Shown here piece by piece: positions 1 to 7,330 of a DNA stretch of 37,045 nt; within the stretch, counting starts at the first letter, position 1, and every line of letters begins with the position of its first letter. The notes below the pieces were generated by a model that saw nothing but the letters and a program-made list of their open reading frames with translations, made no database searches and was not told the DNA's origin. This DNA is from an uncultured Erysipelotrichaceae bacterium. Lineage in GTDB: Bacteria > Bacillota_I > Bacilli_A > RF39 > UBA660. The stretch lies in NCBI GenBank assembly GCA_902775285.1, contig CACYLI010000015.1:1-37045 (forward strand), in the 5' to 3' direction. Both the position numbers and the translations under genes were made by a program.

Positions 1-13
1 CTTTTTCTTTCAT
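1..13 (-). CDS. Start of a leftward gene cut by the window edge
   Basis: An ATG at 13-11 (minus strand) is followed by AAA GAA AAA before the window ends. A ribosome binding site GGTGA lies six bases upstream of the ATG. Only four codons (M-K-E-K) are visible, so no function can be given. It would be transcribed away from the gene at 174, with the direct repeats at 51-93 between them. Confidence 0.35.
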
Positions 14-50
14 TGAAAATCACCCAACTATTTATAATACATTAATCAGG

Positions 51-93
51 AAATTTTCGCTTGATAATAGTTGAGAAATTTTTGCTTGATAAT
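51..93. repeat. Two 18-bp direct repeats in a divergent intergenic region
   Basis: AAATTTTCGCTTGATAAT at 51-68 and AAATTTTTGCTTGATAAT at 76-93 differ at one base and start 25 bp apart. They sit just upstream of the -35 box at 115 and between two divergent genes. They could be a tandem regulator binding site (inference). Confidence 0.5.
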
Positions 94-114
94 CACATAA
101 AAAATTCTTTATAA

Positions 115-143
115 TTGACAAATTTAATTAATTTTGATATAAT
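115..143 (+). promoter_or_regulatory. Sigma-A promoter for the gene at 174
   Basis: Consensus TTGACA (115-120), a 17-bp spacer ending in TGA, and TATAAT (138-143). It is a perfect -35/-10 pair with an extended -10 element, 30 bases before the ATG. Confidence 0.85.
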
Positions 144-173
144 ATATCTCACGTTAAAGGGGGAATAGATAAT

Positions 174-857
174 ATGAGTAAAATTATTTTAATTTATATT
201 ATTATTCAATTAATAACAACTGCTTATGGACTTGCTGTATTAGAATCAGTTAAACCATTAGTAGAAAATAAATTAAGAGATAAAGGTTATATTCAAAAAA
301 ATAATAATAGTTTATATAAATTTAATAATACTACTTCTGATATATTAAAAGGATTTATTCCATTTTATTATTTTACTAAAGCATTAAAGGTAGTTATTAA
401 TAAAGAAAAAGTAGATGATTTAGTATTAGAAGAAATTAAAAGTGGAAAATATATCACTCGTGAAGAAGAACAAATTGAAGAAGAACTAAAAGTATTAGAA
501 GATACTAAAAAAAGTGATATAAGTATTAACAAAGAGGCTAATATAGTATTTGAGAAACCTGAAAAGTATAAAGCTAAAAAGAATGATATTAGTTTATATG
601 ATACATATGAGACTCCAATTGAATATATAACTCGTGAAACTAAAAAAGAAGATAATTTAGAACTATCACCATTTGTTGATAATAATATTAAACATGAAGA
701 AGTTATTATTAAAAATGAAGTTACTAAAGCAGACATTGCAAAAGCAATTTCTGAATTAAATGTACAAGAATTAGAAATGTTACAAAATAAACTTGTTGAA
801 CTTACAAATATTAAAAGAAAAGATTTAAGTTTAAAATTAGAAAAAGACGTTGCTTAA
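174..857 (+). CDS. Unknown membrane-anchored protein with charged C-terminal half
   Basis: 227 residues, family not recognised. The ATG follows a strong AAAGGGGG site (157-163) and a consensus promoter. Residues about 4-22 are a hydrophobic segment, a second partly hydrophobic stretch lies near 55-75, and the rest is very rich in Glu, Lys and Asp, suggesting a helical or coiled-coil cytoplasmic tail. The stop is followed at once by the T-box operon, whose promoter overlaps the last codons; no clear terminator lies between them, so some read-through is possible. A membrane-anchored scaffold or adaptor is conceivable, but nothing in the sequence assigns a role. Confidence 0.75.
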   Translation: MSKIILIYIIIQLITTAYGLAVLESVKPLVENKLRDKGYIQKNNNSLYKFNNTTSDILKGFIPFYYFTKALKVVINKEKVDDLVLEEIKSGKYITREEEQIEEELKVLEDTKKSDISINKEANIVFEKPEKYKAKKNDISLYDTYETPIEYITRETKKEDNLELSPFVDNNIKHEEVIIKNEVTKADIAKAISELNVQELEMLQNKLVELTNIKRKDLSLKLEKDVA

Positions 858-878
858 TTTTAATAATTATGTTATTAT
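850..878 (+). promoter_or_regulatory. Promoter of the threonine T-box operon
   Basis: TTGCTT (850-855), 17-bp spacer ending in TGT, TATTAT (873-878). It overlaps the 3' end of the gene at 174 and places the RNA start near 885, just before T-box stem I. Confidence 0.6.
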
Positions 879-885
879 CATTTTG

Positions 886-1087
886 TAAAGTTATTAATTG
901 GACGAGATTATTGAAATTATTTGCATAGAGATTTAGTGGTTGGTGTAAACTAAAGAAATGTTTTAATAATTACTACCAGTTTTATGAGGTTAATAGCCTA
1001 CGGTTTGTTATCGTTAAAAACACATATTAAGAAAATATTAGGGATGGTACCGTGCTAAAGCACTCCTTGTACTATCTCTTTTTTTGT
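886..1087 (+). promoter_or_regulatory. T-box riboswitch, probably sensing tRNA-Thr
   Basis: The T-box core AGGGATGGTACCGTG is at 1040-1054. The bulge TGGT pairs with an ACCA tRNA end, which is what the tRNA-Thr at 30874 carries. A stem I distal-loop-like segment (GGTTGGTG) lies near 937-944, and the 3' side of stem I near 970-980 contains ACT ACC A, both threonine codons. GGGATGGTAC (1041-1050) can pair with GTACTATCTC before a run of seven T (to 1085), forming the alternative terminator. Uncharged tRNA-Thr would stabilise the antiterminator and switch on the genes at 1108 and 1566. The thrS gene downstream fits. The exact specifier codon is not proven. Confidence 0.9.
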
Positions 1088-1107
1088 TTAACAGGGAGGA
1101 ATATAAC

Positions 1108-1563
1108 GTGAAAAGTCAAGAATTGTCATTATCAAAGTTTTTATCGAGGTATAGTTATCTTAAAGGAGCTGATTTGATAAAAGTCACCCATAAAGAAGTT
1201 GCTTATTTATTTCCAGAAATAAGAAGAAGCTCATTTGATGAAATAAAAAGGAATCCTGAACTATTATTTACTGGAAAAGTAGTAATTGTAAATGATGGTA
1301 AAAAATCAATTCCTTATTATGCACCACAGTTATCTAATGATGATATAGATTGTTTAGATTTTAGTAGAGAGGCTATTAAAGAAAGAAAAATTGATGATAC
1401 TGTATATGATTACACCAATATGAGTATATATGAACTTAGATGTTTATTGGAAAGAAAATTTAACTCATATAGAAACCAAAATTGTGCTAGAAGAGAACTT
1501 AATAGAAGAGGAATTGTATTAAATAAAAAATATAAAAGAAATAATAAAATAGAAGAGGAGTAA
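1108..1563 (+). CDS. Unknown 151-residue protein in the thrS operon
   Basis: First gene of the T-box operon, ending two bases before thrS. The start chosen is GTG at 1108, eight bases after AGGGAGG (1093-1099); a TTG at 1084 in the same frame lies inside the terminator T-run and is unlikely. No membrane segment. The C-terminal 45 residues are basic, with a pattern (ELRCLLERKF, then RRELNRRGIVLNKKYKR) suggesting a small helical nucleic-acid or ribosome-binding module. No known family is recognised. T-box control implies that the product is wanted when threonine is short, but this is inference from position. Confidence 0.75.
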   Translation: MKSQELSLSKFLSRYSYLKGADLIKVTHKEVAYLFPEIRRSSFDEIKRNPELLFTGKVVIVNDGKKSIPYYAPQLSNDDIDCLDFSREAIKERKIDDTVYDYTNMSIYELRCLLERKFNSYRNQNCARRELNRRGIVLNKKYKRNNKIEEE

Positions 1564-1565
1564 TT

Positions 1566-3332
1566 ATGAAAGAAATTAAAAATAATAAAGAATTAAATAC
1601 TTTAAATCATAGTTGTGCTCATTTACTTGCACATGCCATTTCACATTTGTATCCAAATGCAAAATATTGGGTAGGACCAGTAATAGAGACAGGTTTTTAC
1701 TATGATATTGATTTAGGAGATGTAACTTTAACTGAAGAAGATTTACCTAAAATTGAAAAAGAAATGAAAAAGATATCTAAATCTAATAAATTAATTAAAA
1801 GAATTGAATTATCAAAATCTGAAGCTCTTGAAATGTTTAAAGATGATGAATATAAAATAGATTTAATTAATAGAATGGATGAAAATGATACAGTAATTAG
1901 TGCTTATAAGCAAGAAGACTTTATTGATTTATGTCGTGGACCTCATGTAAATTCAACTAAAGAAATTAAGTATTTTAAACTTCTTAAAGTAAGTGGAGCT
2001 TATTGGAAAGGTGACTCTAAAAATAAAATGCTTCAAAGAATTTATGGAATATGTTTTCAAAATGAAGAAGATTTAAATGAATATTTAAATGAACTTGAAG
2101 AAGCAAAACAAAGAGATCATAGAAAAATTGGCAAAGATATGGAAATATTTATGTCTGATGATTTAATTGGAAGAGGACTTCCTATGTTTTTACCAAATGG
2201 ATATATTATTTGGGAAGAGTTAGAAAACTATATTAAATCAAAAGAAAAGAAGCTTGGTTATATGCATGTTTTAACTCCATGTGTAGGTACAGTTGATTTA
2301 TATAAAACAAGTGGTCACTGGGATCATTATAAGGATAATATGTTCCCTGCTATGGAATTAGAAGGAGAAAGTTTTGTACTTCGTCCAATGAACTGCCCTC
2401 ATCATATGATGATTTATTCAAATAAATTACATTCATATAAAGATTTACCAATTAGAATAGGTGAAATAGCACATGATTTTAGATTTGAGGCATCTGGAGC
2501 AGTTAAGGGCATTGAAAGAGGAAGACATTTTTGTCAAAATGATGCTCATTTATTTGTTACTCCTGAGCAAATCAAAGATGAATTTAAAAGTGTTGTTGAT
2601 TTAATATTTGATGTATATAAAGATTTTAATATAACTGATTATAGATGTGTTTTATCATTAAGAGATAAAGAAGATAAAGAAAAATATCATCCAGATGATG
2701 AAATGTGGGATAAAGCTGAAAATGAATTAAGAGAAGTATTAAATGAACTTGGTATTGAATACACTGAAGAAATAGGAGAAGCTGCTTTTTATGGCCCTAA
2801 ACTTGATGTAAATGTAAAACCTGCTGTTGGAAATGAATATACTTTATCAACTTGTCAATTAGATTTCTGTTTACCTGAAAAGTTTAATTTAAAATATATT
2901 GACTCAAATGGAGAAAAGAAAACTCCAGTAGTATTGCATAGAGCTATATTGGGATCACTTGATAGATTTATGGCATATATTCTTGAAGAAACTAAAGGTG
3001 TTTTACCTTTATGGTTAAGTCCTGTTCAAGTTAATATTATACCTGTAAATAATGAGTATCATTTAGAATATGCTAATAAGATATATAATTTATTAAACGA
3101 AAATAATATTAGAGTTAAACTTGATGATAGAAGTGAAAAATTAAGTTATAAGATGAGAGAAAGTGTAATGGCTAAAATACCATATACTTTAATACTAGGA
3201 GATAAAGAAAAAGATGATGAAAGTATAAGTTATCGTATTTATGGAAGTAATGAAACTACAACTCTTAAAACTAATGACTTTATTAAGCTTTTAGAAAAAG
3301 AAATTGAAAGTAAAAAAAGAAAGGATAAATAA
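1566..3332 (+). CDS. thrS: Threonyl-tRNA synthetase without a TGS domain
   Basis: Charges tRNA-Thr with threonine in the cytoplasm. 588 residues, against about 640 for the usual enzyme, because the N-terminal TGS domain is absent; the protein begins almost directly with the editing domain. The editing motif HSCAHLLAHA and the DLCRGPH segment of the SAD domain are present, so deacylation of Ser-tRNA-Thr should be retained. The class II core shows the zinc-site cysteine and histidines (MNCPHH), motif 2 (FRFEASGAVKGIERGRHF), and motif 3 (HRAILGSLDRF). The C-terminal anticodon-binding domain begins near LSPVQVNIIPV. The start ATG follows GAGGAG overlapping the end of the upstream gene, so translation is coupled. 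Regulation is by the T-box at 886-1087. Confidence 0.97.
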   Translation: MKEIKNNKELNTLNHSCAHLLAHAISHLYPNAKYWVGPVIETGFYYDIDLGDVTLTEEDLPKIEKEMKKISKSNKLIKRIELSKSEALEMFKDDEYKIDLINRMDENDTVISAYKQEDFIDLCRGPHVNSTKEIKYFKLLKVSGAYWKGDSKNKMLQRIYGICFQNEEDLNEYLNELEEAKQRDHRKIGKDMEIFMSDDLIGRGLPMFLPNGYIIWEELENYIKSKEKKLGYMHVLTPCVGTVDLYKTSGHWDHYKDNMFPAMELEGESFVLRPMNCPHHMMIYSNKLHSYKDLPIRIGEIAHDFRFEASGAVKGIERGRHFCQNDAHLFVTPEQIKDEFKSVVDLIFDVYKDFNITDYRCVLSLRDKEDKEKYHPDDEMWDKAENELREVLNELGIEYTEEIGEAAFYGPKLDVNVKPAVGNEYTLSTCQLDFCLPEKFNLKYIDSNGEKKTPVVLHRAILGSLDRFMAYILEETKGVLPLWLSPVQVNIIPVNNEYHLEYANKIYNLLNENNIRVKLDDRSEKLSYKMRESVMAKIPYTLILGDKEKDDESISYRIYGSNETTTLKTNDFIKLLEKEIESKKRKDK

Positions 3333-3334
3333 AA

Positions 3335-3712
3335 ATGTTTAGAGAAGAAGATTATAGTGAAAATATTGAATACTGCAAATATGTATGGAAAAAAAATAAT
3401 GAATTAAATTTAGGATTAGAATCACGTGAAGAAATTCAAATAGTAGCAAATATGTATTATGATGAATTAGTTGAAATAGACGGATATAATGATACTGAGT
3501 ATAAAGAAAATGACTTATTATTACTAGAAGTTGTAAAAACTTATATTGATGAAATTAGAAGTACTGAAGAATCATATATTGATGAAGACTTATATAATAT
3601 TAAAATGTCTAATGAAAAACTTCTTAATGCAAGGGGTGGATATGGATATAATGAAAGCTATGATGATTTAGGTAGTGATGAAGTAGTAGAAGAGGATAGA
3701 TTTCATTTATAG
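3335..3712 (+). CDS. Unknown small acidic protein downstream of thrS
   Basis: 125 residues, starting two bases after the thrS stop with GAAAGGAT as ribosome binding site inside thrS. Strongly acidic, rich in Glu, Asp, Tyr and Asn, with no hydrophobic segment; the C-terminal 30 residues look disordered (GGYGYNES, then EEDRFHL). No family recognised. It is most likely co-transcribed with thrS and shares its T-box control, because no terminator separates them. Confidence 0.7.
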   Translation: MFREEDYSENIEYCKYVWKKNNELNLGLESREEIQIVANMYYDELVEIDGYNDTEYKENDLLLLEVVKTYIDEIRSTEESYIDEDLYNIKMSNEKLLNARGGYGYNESYDDLGSDEVVEEDRFHL

Positions 3713-3736
3713 TTTTCTCTTAAAATAAGAAAAGAT

Positions 3737-3765
3737 TTGACTTTTTTACGTTTTTATGTTATAAT
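3737..3765 (+). promoter_or_regulatory. Sigma-A promoter for the gene at 3795
   Basis: TTGACT (3737-3742), a 17-bp spacer ending in TGT, TATAAT (3760-3765). RNA should start near 3772, which excludes the in-frame ATG at 3768 as the translation start. Confidence 0.85.
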
Positions 3766-3794
3766 CTATGTACAAATCATTAAGGGGGGTTTTG

Positions 3795-4226
3795 ATGATT
3801 ATGAGAGAAAGATATATATTAGATTATTTAGATGAAAACAATTTTAAAAAATTAGAAAGAAGTCTTAAAAAATATAATATGGTTGCATATAAGAAGTTAA
3901 TGTTTGACTTTTATCCAAAATTAAGAAGTGGTGAATTTGTTGGAGAATTAGTTTCTATTAATAAACATGAAAGAACTGAAACATATGATTTAAGATTACC
4001 AACTGATTCATTATTTGTAAAAGTTTATGGAGAAGTTAAATTAAATTATACTGTATATAAGGAAAATAATATTGTTATGTTAAATAACTTAGAACCAAAA
4101 GATATATTATTAGATGGTCATAGAAGTGAATTAACAGCTTATAAGGGTATAATGATTTCTAAAGCAAATGCTCAAAAAGAAATGTTTAAAATTGATTTAC
4201 TTTGTAGATTAGAAGGAAGAGAATAA
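3795..4226 (+). CDS. Unknown 143-residue soluble protein
   Basis: Monocistronic gene with its own strong promoter and terminator. The start chosen is ATG 3795, five bases after a very strong AGGGGGG (3783-3789); ATG 3801 is also possible, while ATG 3768 lies before the expected RNA start. Residues 1-50 look helical and basic; residues 50-140 look beta-rich (GEFVGELVSINKHERTETYD). No membrane segment and no recognised domain. The strong expression signals suggest an abundant protein. Confidence 0.75.
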   Translation: MIMRERYILDYLDENNFKKLERSLKKYNMVAYKKLMFDFYPKLRSGEFVGELVSINKHERTETYDLRLPTDSLFVKVYGEVKLNYTVYKENNIVMLNNLEPKDILLDGHRSELTAYKGIMISKANAQKEMFKIDLLCRLEGRE

Positions 4227-4239
4227 TCTTCCTTTTTTT
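4215..4239 (+). terminator. Rho-independent terminator
   Basis: GGAAGA (4215-4220), loop, TCTTCC (4227-4232), then seven T. The first arm lies inside the last codons of the gene at 3795. Confidence 0.85.
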
Positions 4240-4242
4240 ATA

Positions 4243-4273
4243 TAAAAAAATAAAAAGTAGCTTTCTACTTTTT
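4243..4273 (-). terminator. Terminator of murC (minus strand)
   Basis: AAAAAGTAG and CTACTTTTT form a stem around a four-base loop; the minus-strand T-run corresponds to the A-rich bases 4243-4251. The stem includes the murC stop codon. It faces the terminator at 4215-4239 (convergent genes). Confidence 0.8.
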
Positions 4274-5566
4274 ATTTGCTAATTCTTTATATTTTTCTTC
4301 AAGAACATAGATATCTTTACTACTCATAAATAATAATACTGAATCCTTATATTGAAGCAGTTTTTCTGGTGTTTCGAACGTAATTTCTTCACCATTTTTA
4401 ATATCTTTTATAATATCAAAATGACTTACATCTTCATATCCAACTTCAATTCTATCTTCTCCTATAGGCATTACATAAGCTTTATCAGCAATACTTAATG
4501 CATCTGCAAATTCTTTATGAAAATACTTAACTCTAGATTTAGTATGAGCTTTAAATATTGCAATTACTTTTTTATCTGGATATTTTTTCTTAGCAGCTTC
4601 AATTGTAACTTTAACTTCAGTTGGATGATGAGCATAATCATCAATTAAAATATTACTCATAAACTTAGTTTCAATAAATCTTCTTTTAGCATGTTCTATT
4701 TTTAGTATTTGTTTTTTTACCATTTCTTTATCTAATTTTTCTAAATAACTAACTGATATAACTGCTAAAGCATTAAGTATTAAATGATCTCCTACAAAAG
4801 GAAAAACATAAGTATCATATTTTTCATTATTAATATATACATCAGCTGTTGTTTCTTCATTGTTAACTCTAATGTTTTTAGCAACTACATCATTATTGTC
4901 ATTAAATCCGTAATATAAAACTGGTTTATTAATTTCTAGATCACGTACATTTTTATCATCTCCACAAGCAACTACATAATGTCTAGCTTTACTTGCAAAT
5001 GAATTAAATGCATCTTTAACATCATCTAAATCTTTATAATAATCTGTGTGATCTAACTCAACATTAGTTATAACAGCATAATATGGATTATAAGATAAGA
5101 AATGTCTTTTAAATTCACAAGCTTCTAGAGCAAAATACTCATTTTTATTATCTGCTTTTCCAGTACCATCCCCAATCAAATAACTAATACCTACATTTTC
5201 AAAAACAGTTTTCATCATAGTTGTAGTAGTTGTTTTTCCATGACATCCAGAAATAGCAATTAATTTCTTTTCACGAGTTAATTCATCAATCATACTTTGA
5301 TAAGTATAAATAGTTAAACCAAGTTCACGAGCTTTTTTAACTTCCATAAAATCATCATTAAAGGCATTTCCTTGAATAATAATCATATTTTCTTTAATAT
5401 TATTTTCATCAAATTCAAATATTTTAATTCCTTTTTCATCTAAACTATCTTGTGTAAAAAAATGATCTTTTTTATCACTTCCCATTACAGTATAACCTAA
5501 ATCATGCATTACGCATGCAAGAGCGCTCATTCCGCTTCCTTTAATACCTATAAAATAATAAATCAT
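4265..5566 (-). CDS. murC: UDP-N-acetylmuramate--L-alanine ligase
   Basis: Adds L-alanine to UDP-MurNAc with ATP, the first step of the peptidoglycan stem peptide, in the cytoplasm. 433 residues from ATG 5566, which follows AAGGTG at the right distance; a GTG nine bases upstream overlaps that ribosome binding site and is rejected. Visible motifs are the Rossmann start IGIKGSGMSALA, the ATP P-loop GCHGKTTTT, and IDDYAHHPTE typical of MurC. A TATAAT box at 5589-5584 gives a short leader. The gene is alone between convergent and divergent neighbours. It shows that the organism makes peptidoglycan. Confidence 0.97.
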   Translation of the reverse strand: MIYYFIGIKGSGMSALACVMHDLGYTVMGSDKKDHFFTQDSLDEKGIKIFEFDENNIKENMIIIQGNAFNDDFMEVKKARELGLTIYTYQSMIDELTREKKLIAISGCHGKTTTTTMMKTVFENVGISYLIGDGTGKADNKNEYFALEACEFKRHFLSYNPYYAVITNVELDHTDYYKDLDDVKDAFNSFASKARHYVVACGDDKNVRDLEINKPVLYYGFNDNNDVVAKNIRVNNEETTADVYINNEKYDTYVFPFVGDHLILNALAVISVSYLEKLDKEMVKKQILKIEHAKRRFIETKFMSNILIDDYAHHPTEVKVTIEAAKKKYPDKKVIAIFKAHTKSRVKYFHKEFADALSIADKAYVMPIGEDRIEVGYEDVSHFDIIKDIKNGEEITFETPEKLLQYKDSVLLFMSSKDIYVLEEKYKELANKK

Positions 5567-5662
5567 CAATATCACCTTATTTAATTATACAATATTTTAA
5601 AAATAAAATATACTTTATTTATTTTTTGTGATATAATATTCGACTGCAAAGGAGGGGAAGAA

Positions 5663-6106
5663 ATGAAATATATAGAAGAAAATATGAATTATGACGATAT
5701 GATGATTTGTTTATCTGGAAATTTAAAAAATTCTTATGAAGTATTAAAAAGACTTAAAAAGATAGATAGATTTTATATGATATTAAGAGAACTTGATTAT
5801 TTTGACATAATAGGAGATAAAATATATAAATTATTTCATTTTTGTTGTGATGATAACATTTACAATCTTGATGAAACAATGATGTTATTTAGATTTGGAG
5901 CATTTAGTAAAGAAGAAATATTAGATAATTTAAGAAAAGAAAATCCAATCTCATTTTTAGATAAAGATATCTTTTACTATGTAGATTATGAAAATAGAAA
6001 TAATAATGAAGGACAAGAAAAATTTGATGATTATATTTTAAGATTGAGACTTTCATTTATAGAAAGAAAAGATAATCAAGATAAAAATTTAGAACTAACT
6101 TTATAA
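5663..6106 (+). CDS. Unknown 147-residue protein
   Basis: Single gene with an extended -10 promoter (TGATATAAT, -10 at 5632-5637), a strong AAAGGAGGGG site and its own terminator at 6116. The product is soluble, helical, rich in Asp, Glu, Leu and Tyr, with paired cysteines (FCCDD). No family recognised. It is one of several lone genes of about 125-165 residues in this half of the window (3335, 3795, 6316, 9177), but no clear sequence similarity among them is visible by eye. Confidence 0.75.
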   Translation: MKYIEENMNYDDMMICLSGNLKNSYEVLKRLKKIDRFYMILRELDYFDIIGDKIYKLFHFCCDDNIYNLDETMMLFRFGAFSKEEILDNLRKENPISFLDKDIFYYVDYENRNNNEGQEKFDDYILRLRLSFIERKDNQDKNLELTL

Positions 6107-6115
6107 TTATTAAAA

Positions 6116-6142
6116 AAAACGACTTATAAAAGTCGTTTTATT
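6116..6142 (+). terminator. Rho-independent terminator, ACGACTT type
   Basis: AAAACGACTT (6116-6125), loop ATAA, AAGTCGTTTT (6130-6139). The same stem recurs at 7313-7338 and 30841-30861. Bases 6150-6290 hold no gene that I can see. Confidence 0.85.
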
Positions 6143-6315
6143 TTATATTTGGTGCCTGTGAAGAAGAAGTCGAATAACTTTTCTTACAGACATTAATATA
6201 TAGTAATAAATTACTAACTAATTTGAGTATACTACATTTTTAATGATAATGAACAAAAAATATTAAAAAATCTAAATTATATGATACAATATTATACATA
6301 AGGGAGGTTTTTATA

Positions 6316-6813
6316 ATGTTGGAATCAGATGAAAAATATTTAAGTAAATTTTATGAAGCAGAATTTTCACCATATGACTTTATGAGCCTATTTGCTGCAA
6401 TAAATGCATCACAAAGAAATTATTCTTTTAGTAGAGATAACTTGATACAATTTATTACAAGTTGTAAAGAAAGCAATCAATTCTGTAGACTTTTAAATGA
6501 TATTCATGTTAAAAGTAATGGTATATTTAATTATTCGGAAGATTTGGATGAAGCAATGCAAAAACTAAAATTAGGAAAAATTTTTTACACTATTTCACCA
6601 GAAAAAGATTCAACAATAATGATATTTGAAGATATACCAATGGCTGAATTAATCAAGAAAAGAATTGAGTATTTTGATGAAATGGTAAGTTTTATTGGAA
6701 GTTATATTAAATATCAAAGAGATATGATTAGTCAAGCATATCAACGAATATATGAGCAAGAGAACATAGATATATCAAATGCCTGCGCAACATTGAGAAA
6801 ATTCAAAAAATAA
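6316..6813 (+). CDS. Unknown 165-residue protein
   Basis: Starts at ATG 6316, eight bases after AGGGAGG; a TGATACAAT extended -10 box is at 6282-6290. The product is soluble and largely helical, with a C-terminal basic helix (KKRIEYFDEMVSFIG, ending LRKFKK). No family recognised. A weak resemblance to the C-terminus of the protein at 9177 (both have a Tyr-Gln-Arg-containing helix and a basic end) is too short to claim homology. Confidence 0.72.
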   Translation: MLESDEKYLSKFYEAEFSPYDFMSLFAAINASQRNYSFSRDNLIQFITSCKESNQFCRLLNDIHVKSNGIFNYSEDLDEAMQKLKLGKIFYTISPEKDSTIMIFEDIPMAELIKKRIEYFDEMVSFIGSYIKYQRDMISQAYQRIYEQENIDISNACATLRKFKK

Positions 6814-6826
6814 ATAATTGCAATTC

Positions 6827-6876
6827 AAAAAAAACATAATTTTGCTTGAACGATAGTTCTTGCTTAATTATGTTTT
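6827..6876 (-). terminator. Possible minus-strand terminator
   Basis: Read on the minus strand, the 11-bp outer stem 6866-6876/6831-6841 is followed by eight T (6834-6827). It would end a leftward RNA, but no convincing leftward promoter was found between here and 7040. Confidence 0.4.
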
Positions 6877-6991
6877 AGAGTTTCAAAAGGGAATATTCCC
6901 TTTGCACACACCCTTTTGACTCTGTCAAATGGGAAGTGTGTTACTCTATTGAAATAGAGTCTTATACGACAAGCAAATGCTTGTCTTTTTT
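6831..6991 (+). ncRNA. Candidate structured RNA with competing hairpins
   Basis: No gene, but five hairpins in 160 bases. (a) AAAACATAATT (6831-6841) with AATTATGTTTT (6866-6876). (b) The perfect palindrome AAAGGGAATATTCCCTTT at 6886-6903. (c) 6905-6940, with CACAC/GTGTG and CCC/GGG arms and a TTTTGAC/GTCAAAT core. (d) ACTCTATT/AATAGAGT at 6943-6960. (e) The terminator at 6968. AGAGT..CAAAAGGG (6877-6891) can also pair with CCCTTTTGACTCT (6911-6923), which would open hairpins b and c. No clear promoter of its own is visible on the plus strand, so it may be the 3' region of the 6316 transcript. The class is unknown. Confidence 0.45.
6968..6991 (+). terminator. Rho-independent terminator
   Basis: GACAAGCA (6968-6975), AA, TGCTTGTC (6978-6985), then six T. 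It ends the structured region and isolates the toxin gene promoter downstream. Confidence 0.85.
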
Positions 6992-7012
6992 ATATATTTT
7001 TACCATTTTATA

Positions 7013-7041
7013 TTGATTATAGAACAAAAGTTTGCTATAAT
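7013..7041 (+). promoter_or_regulatory. Promoter of the candidate toxin mRNA
   Basis: TTGATT (7013-7018), a 17-bp spacer ending in TGC, TATAAT (7036-7041). It is an extended -10 promoter; RNA should start near 7048. Confidence 0.8.
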
Positions 7042-7102
7042 TATTTTAGGAACATTTAATAAGTTGGGTGGAGCCAAACTTCTAATGAAGGGAGGCGATA
7101 TG

Positions 7103-7186
7103 ATGAACAAGAAAGATTTTTTAATCGTAGTATTACTCATTATTATCCTTCTTTTAGTATTATTACTATTTATAGTTTTGATATAA
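7103..7186 (+). CDS. Candidate type I toxin, 27-residue hydrophobic peptide
   Basis: A short peptide with an N-terminal MNKKDF followed by about 21 uninterrupted Ile, Leu, Val and Phe residues: a single membrane helix with almost no tail. Starts are possible at ATG 7100 or 7103 (seven bases after GGGAGG, 7090-7095); 7085 is also in frame. The size, single hydrophobic helix and antisense RNA over the 3' untranslated region match the layout of type I toxins such as Fst, TxpA and BsrG, but the sequence is not one of those families as far as I can tell. In the leader, 7062-7072 can pair with 7193-7203 downstream of the stop (11 pairs, one G-U), a long-range closure known from several type I toxin mRNAs. 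The toxin role is inferred. Confidence 0.7.
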   Translation: MNKKDFLIVVLLIIILLLVLLLFIVLI

Positions 7187-7295
7187 AAGAAATCCACCTA
7201 ACTAAGCATTAGTTTAGGTGGAATCGATTTAATCGGCTACACTCAACATGGCATATTAAGTGTTCCTTTAATATTGTATGAAGTTTCCTTCATCT
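7185..7295 (-). ncRNA. Candidate antitoxin antisense RNA, about 110 nt
   Basis: A minus-strand RNA is predicted from the promoter at 7330-7302 to the terminator hairpin 7222-7193 followed by TTTCTTTT. It folds compactly: ATGAAG-GAAA-CTTCAT near its 5' end, an eight-pair ACACTTAA/TTGAGTGT hairpin, and the terminator. It is fully complementary to the 3' untranslated region of the toxin mRNA and ends at the toxin stop codon. Its TCCACC...AACT arm can also pair with the toxin leader AGTTGGGTGGA (7062-7072), next to the ribosome binding site. No sensible reading frame is present. Function inferred from geometry. Confidence 0.65.
7193..7222 (-). terminator. Terminator of the antisense RNA
   Basis: Stem TCCACCTAA/TTAGGTGGA extended by CTAA/TTAG with a one-base bulge and a three-base loop; on the minus strand it is followed by TTTCTTTT. 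On the plus strand there is no T-run, so it acts leftward only. Confidence 0.75.
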
Positions 7296-7301
7296 ATATA
7301 C

Positions 7302-7330
7302 ATAATAACATAAAAACGACTTTTTTGCAA
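7302..7330 (-). promoter_or_regulatory. Promoter of the antisense RNA
   Basis: Minus strand: TTGCAA (7330-7325), a 17-bp spacer ending in TGT, TATTAT (7307-7302). The -35 box lies in the loop and arm of the bidirectional terminator 7312-7338. Confidence 0.7.

Noticed and set aside
1084..1107. TTG start for the gene before thrS
   Set aside because: It lies in the T-box terminator T-run; GTG 1108 has AGGGAGG at the right distance.
6157..6194. Hairpin CTGT-AAGAA-AAGT/ACTT-TTCTT-ACAG as a terminator or sRNA
   Set aside because: Two bulged bases and no T-run; no promoter placed to transcribe it. Too weak to call.
6872..6891. GTTTTAGAG start resembling type II CRISPR repeats or tracrRNA
   Set aside because: Only one copy, no spacer array and no cas gene in the window; the bases are explained by hairpins of the structured region.
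6831..6991. 6S RNA
   Set aside because: The two ends do not pair into one long bubble-containing hairpin; the folding is a row of local hairpins.
7000..7197. Minus-strand frame across the toxin gene
   Set aside because: It crosses the plus-strand promoter and coding region, with no leftward start signal; the AT-rich antisense of a hydrophobic gene often stays open.
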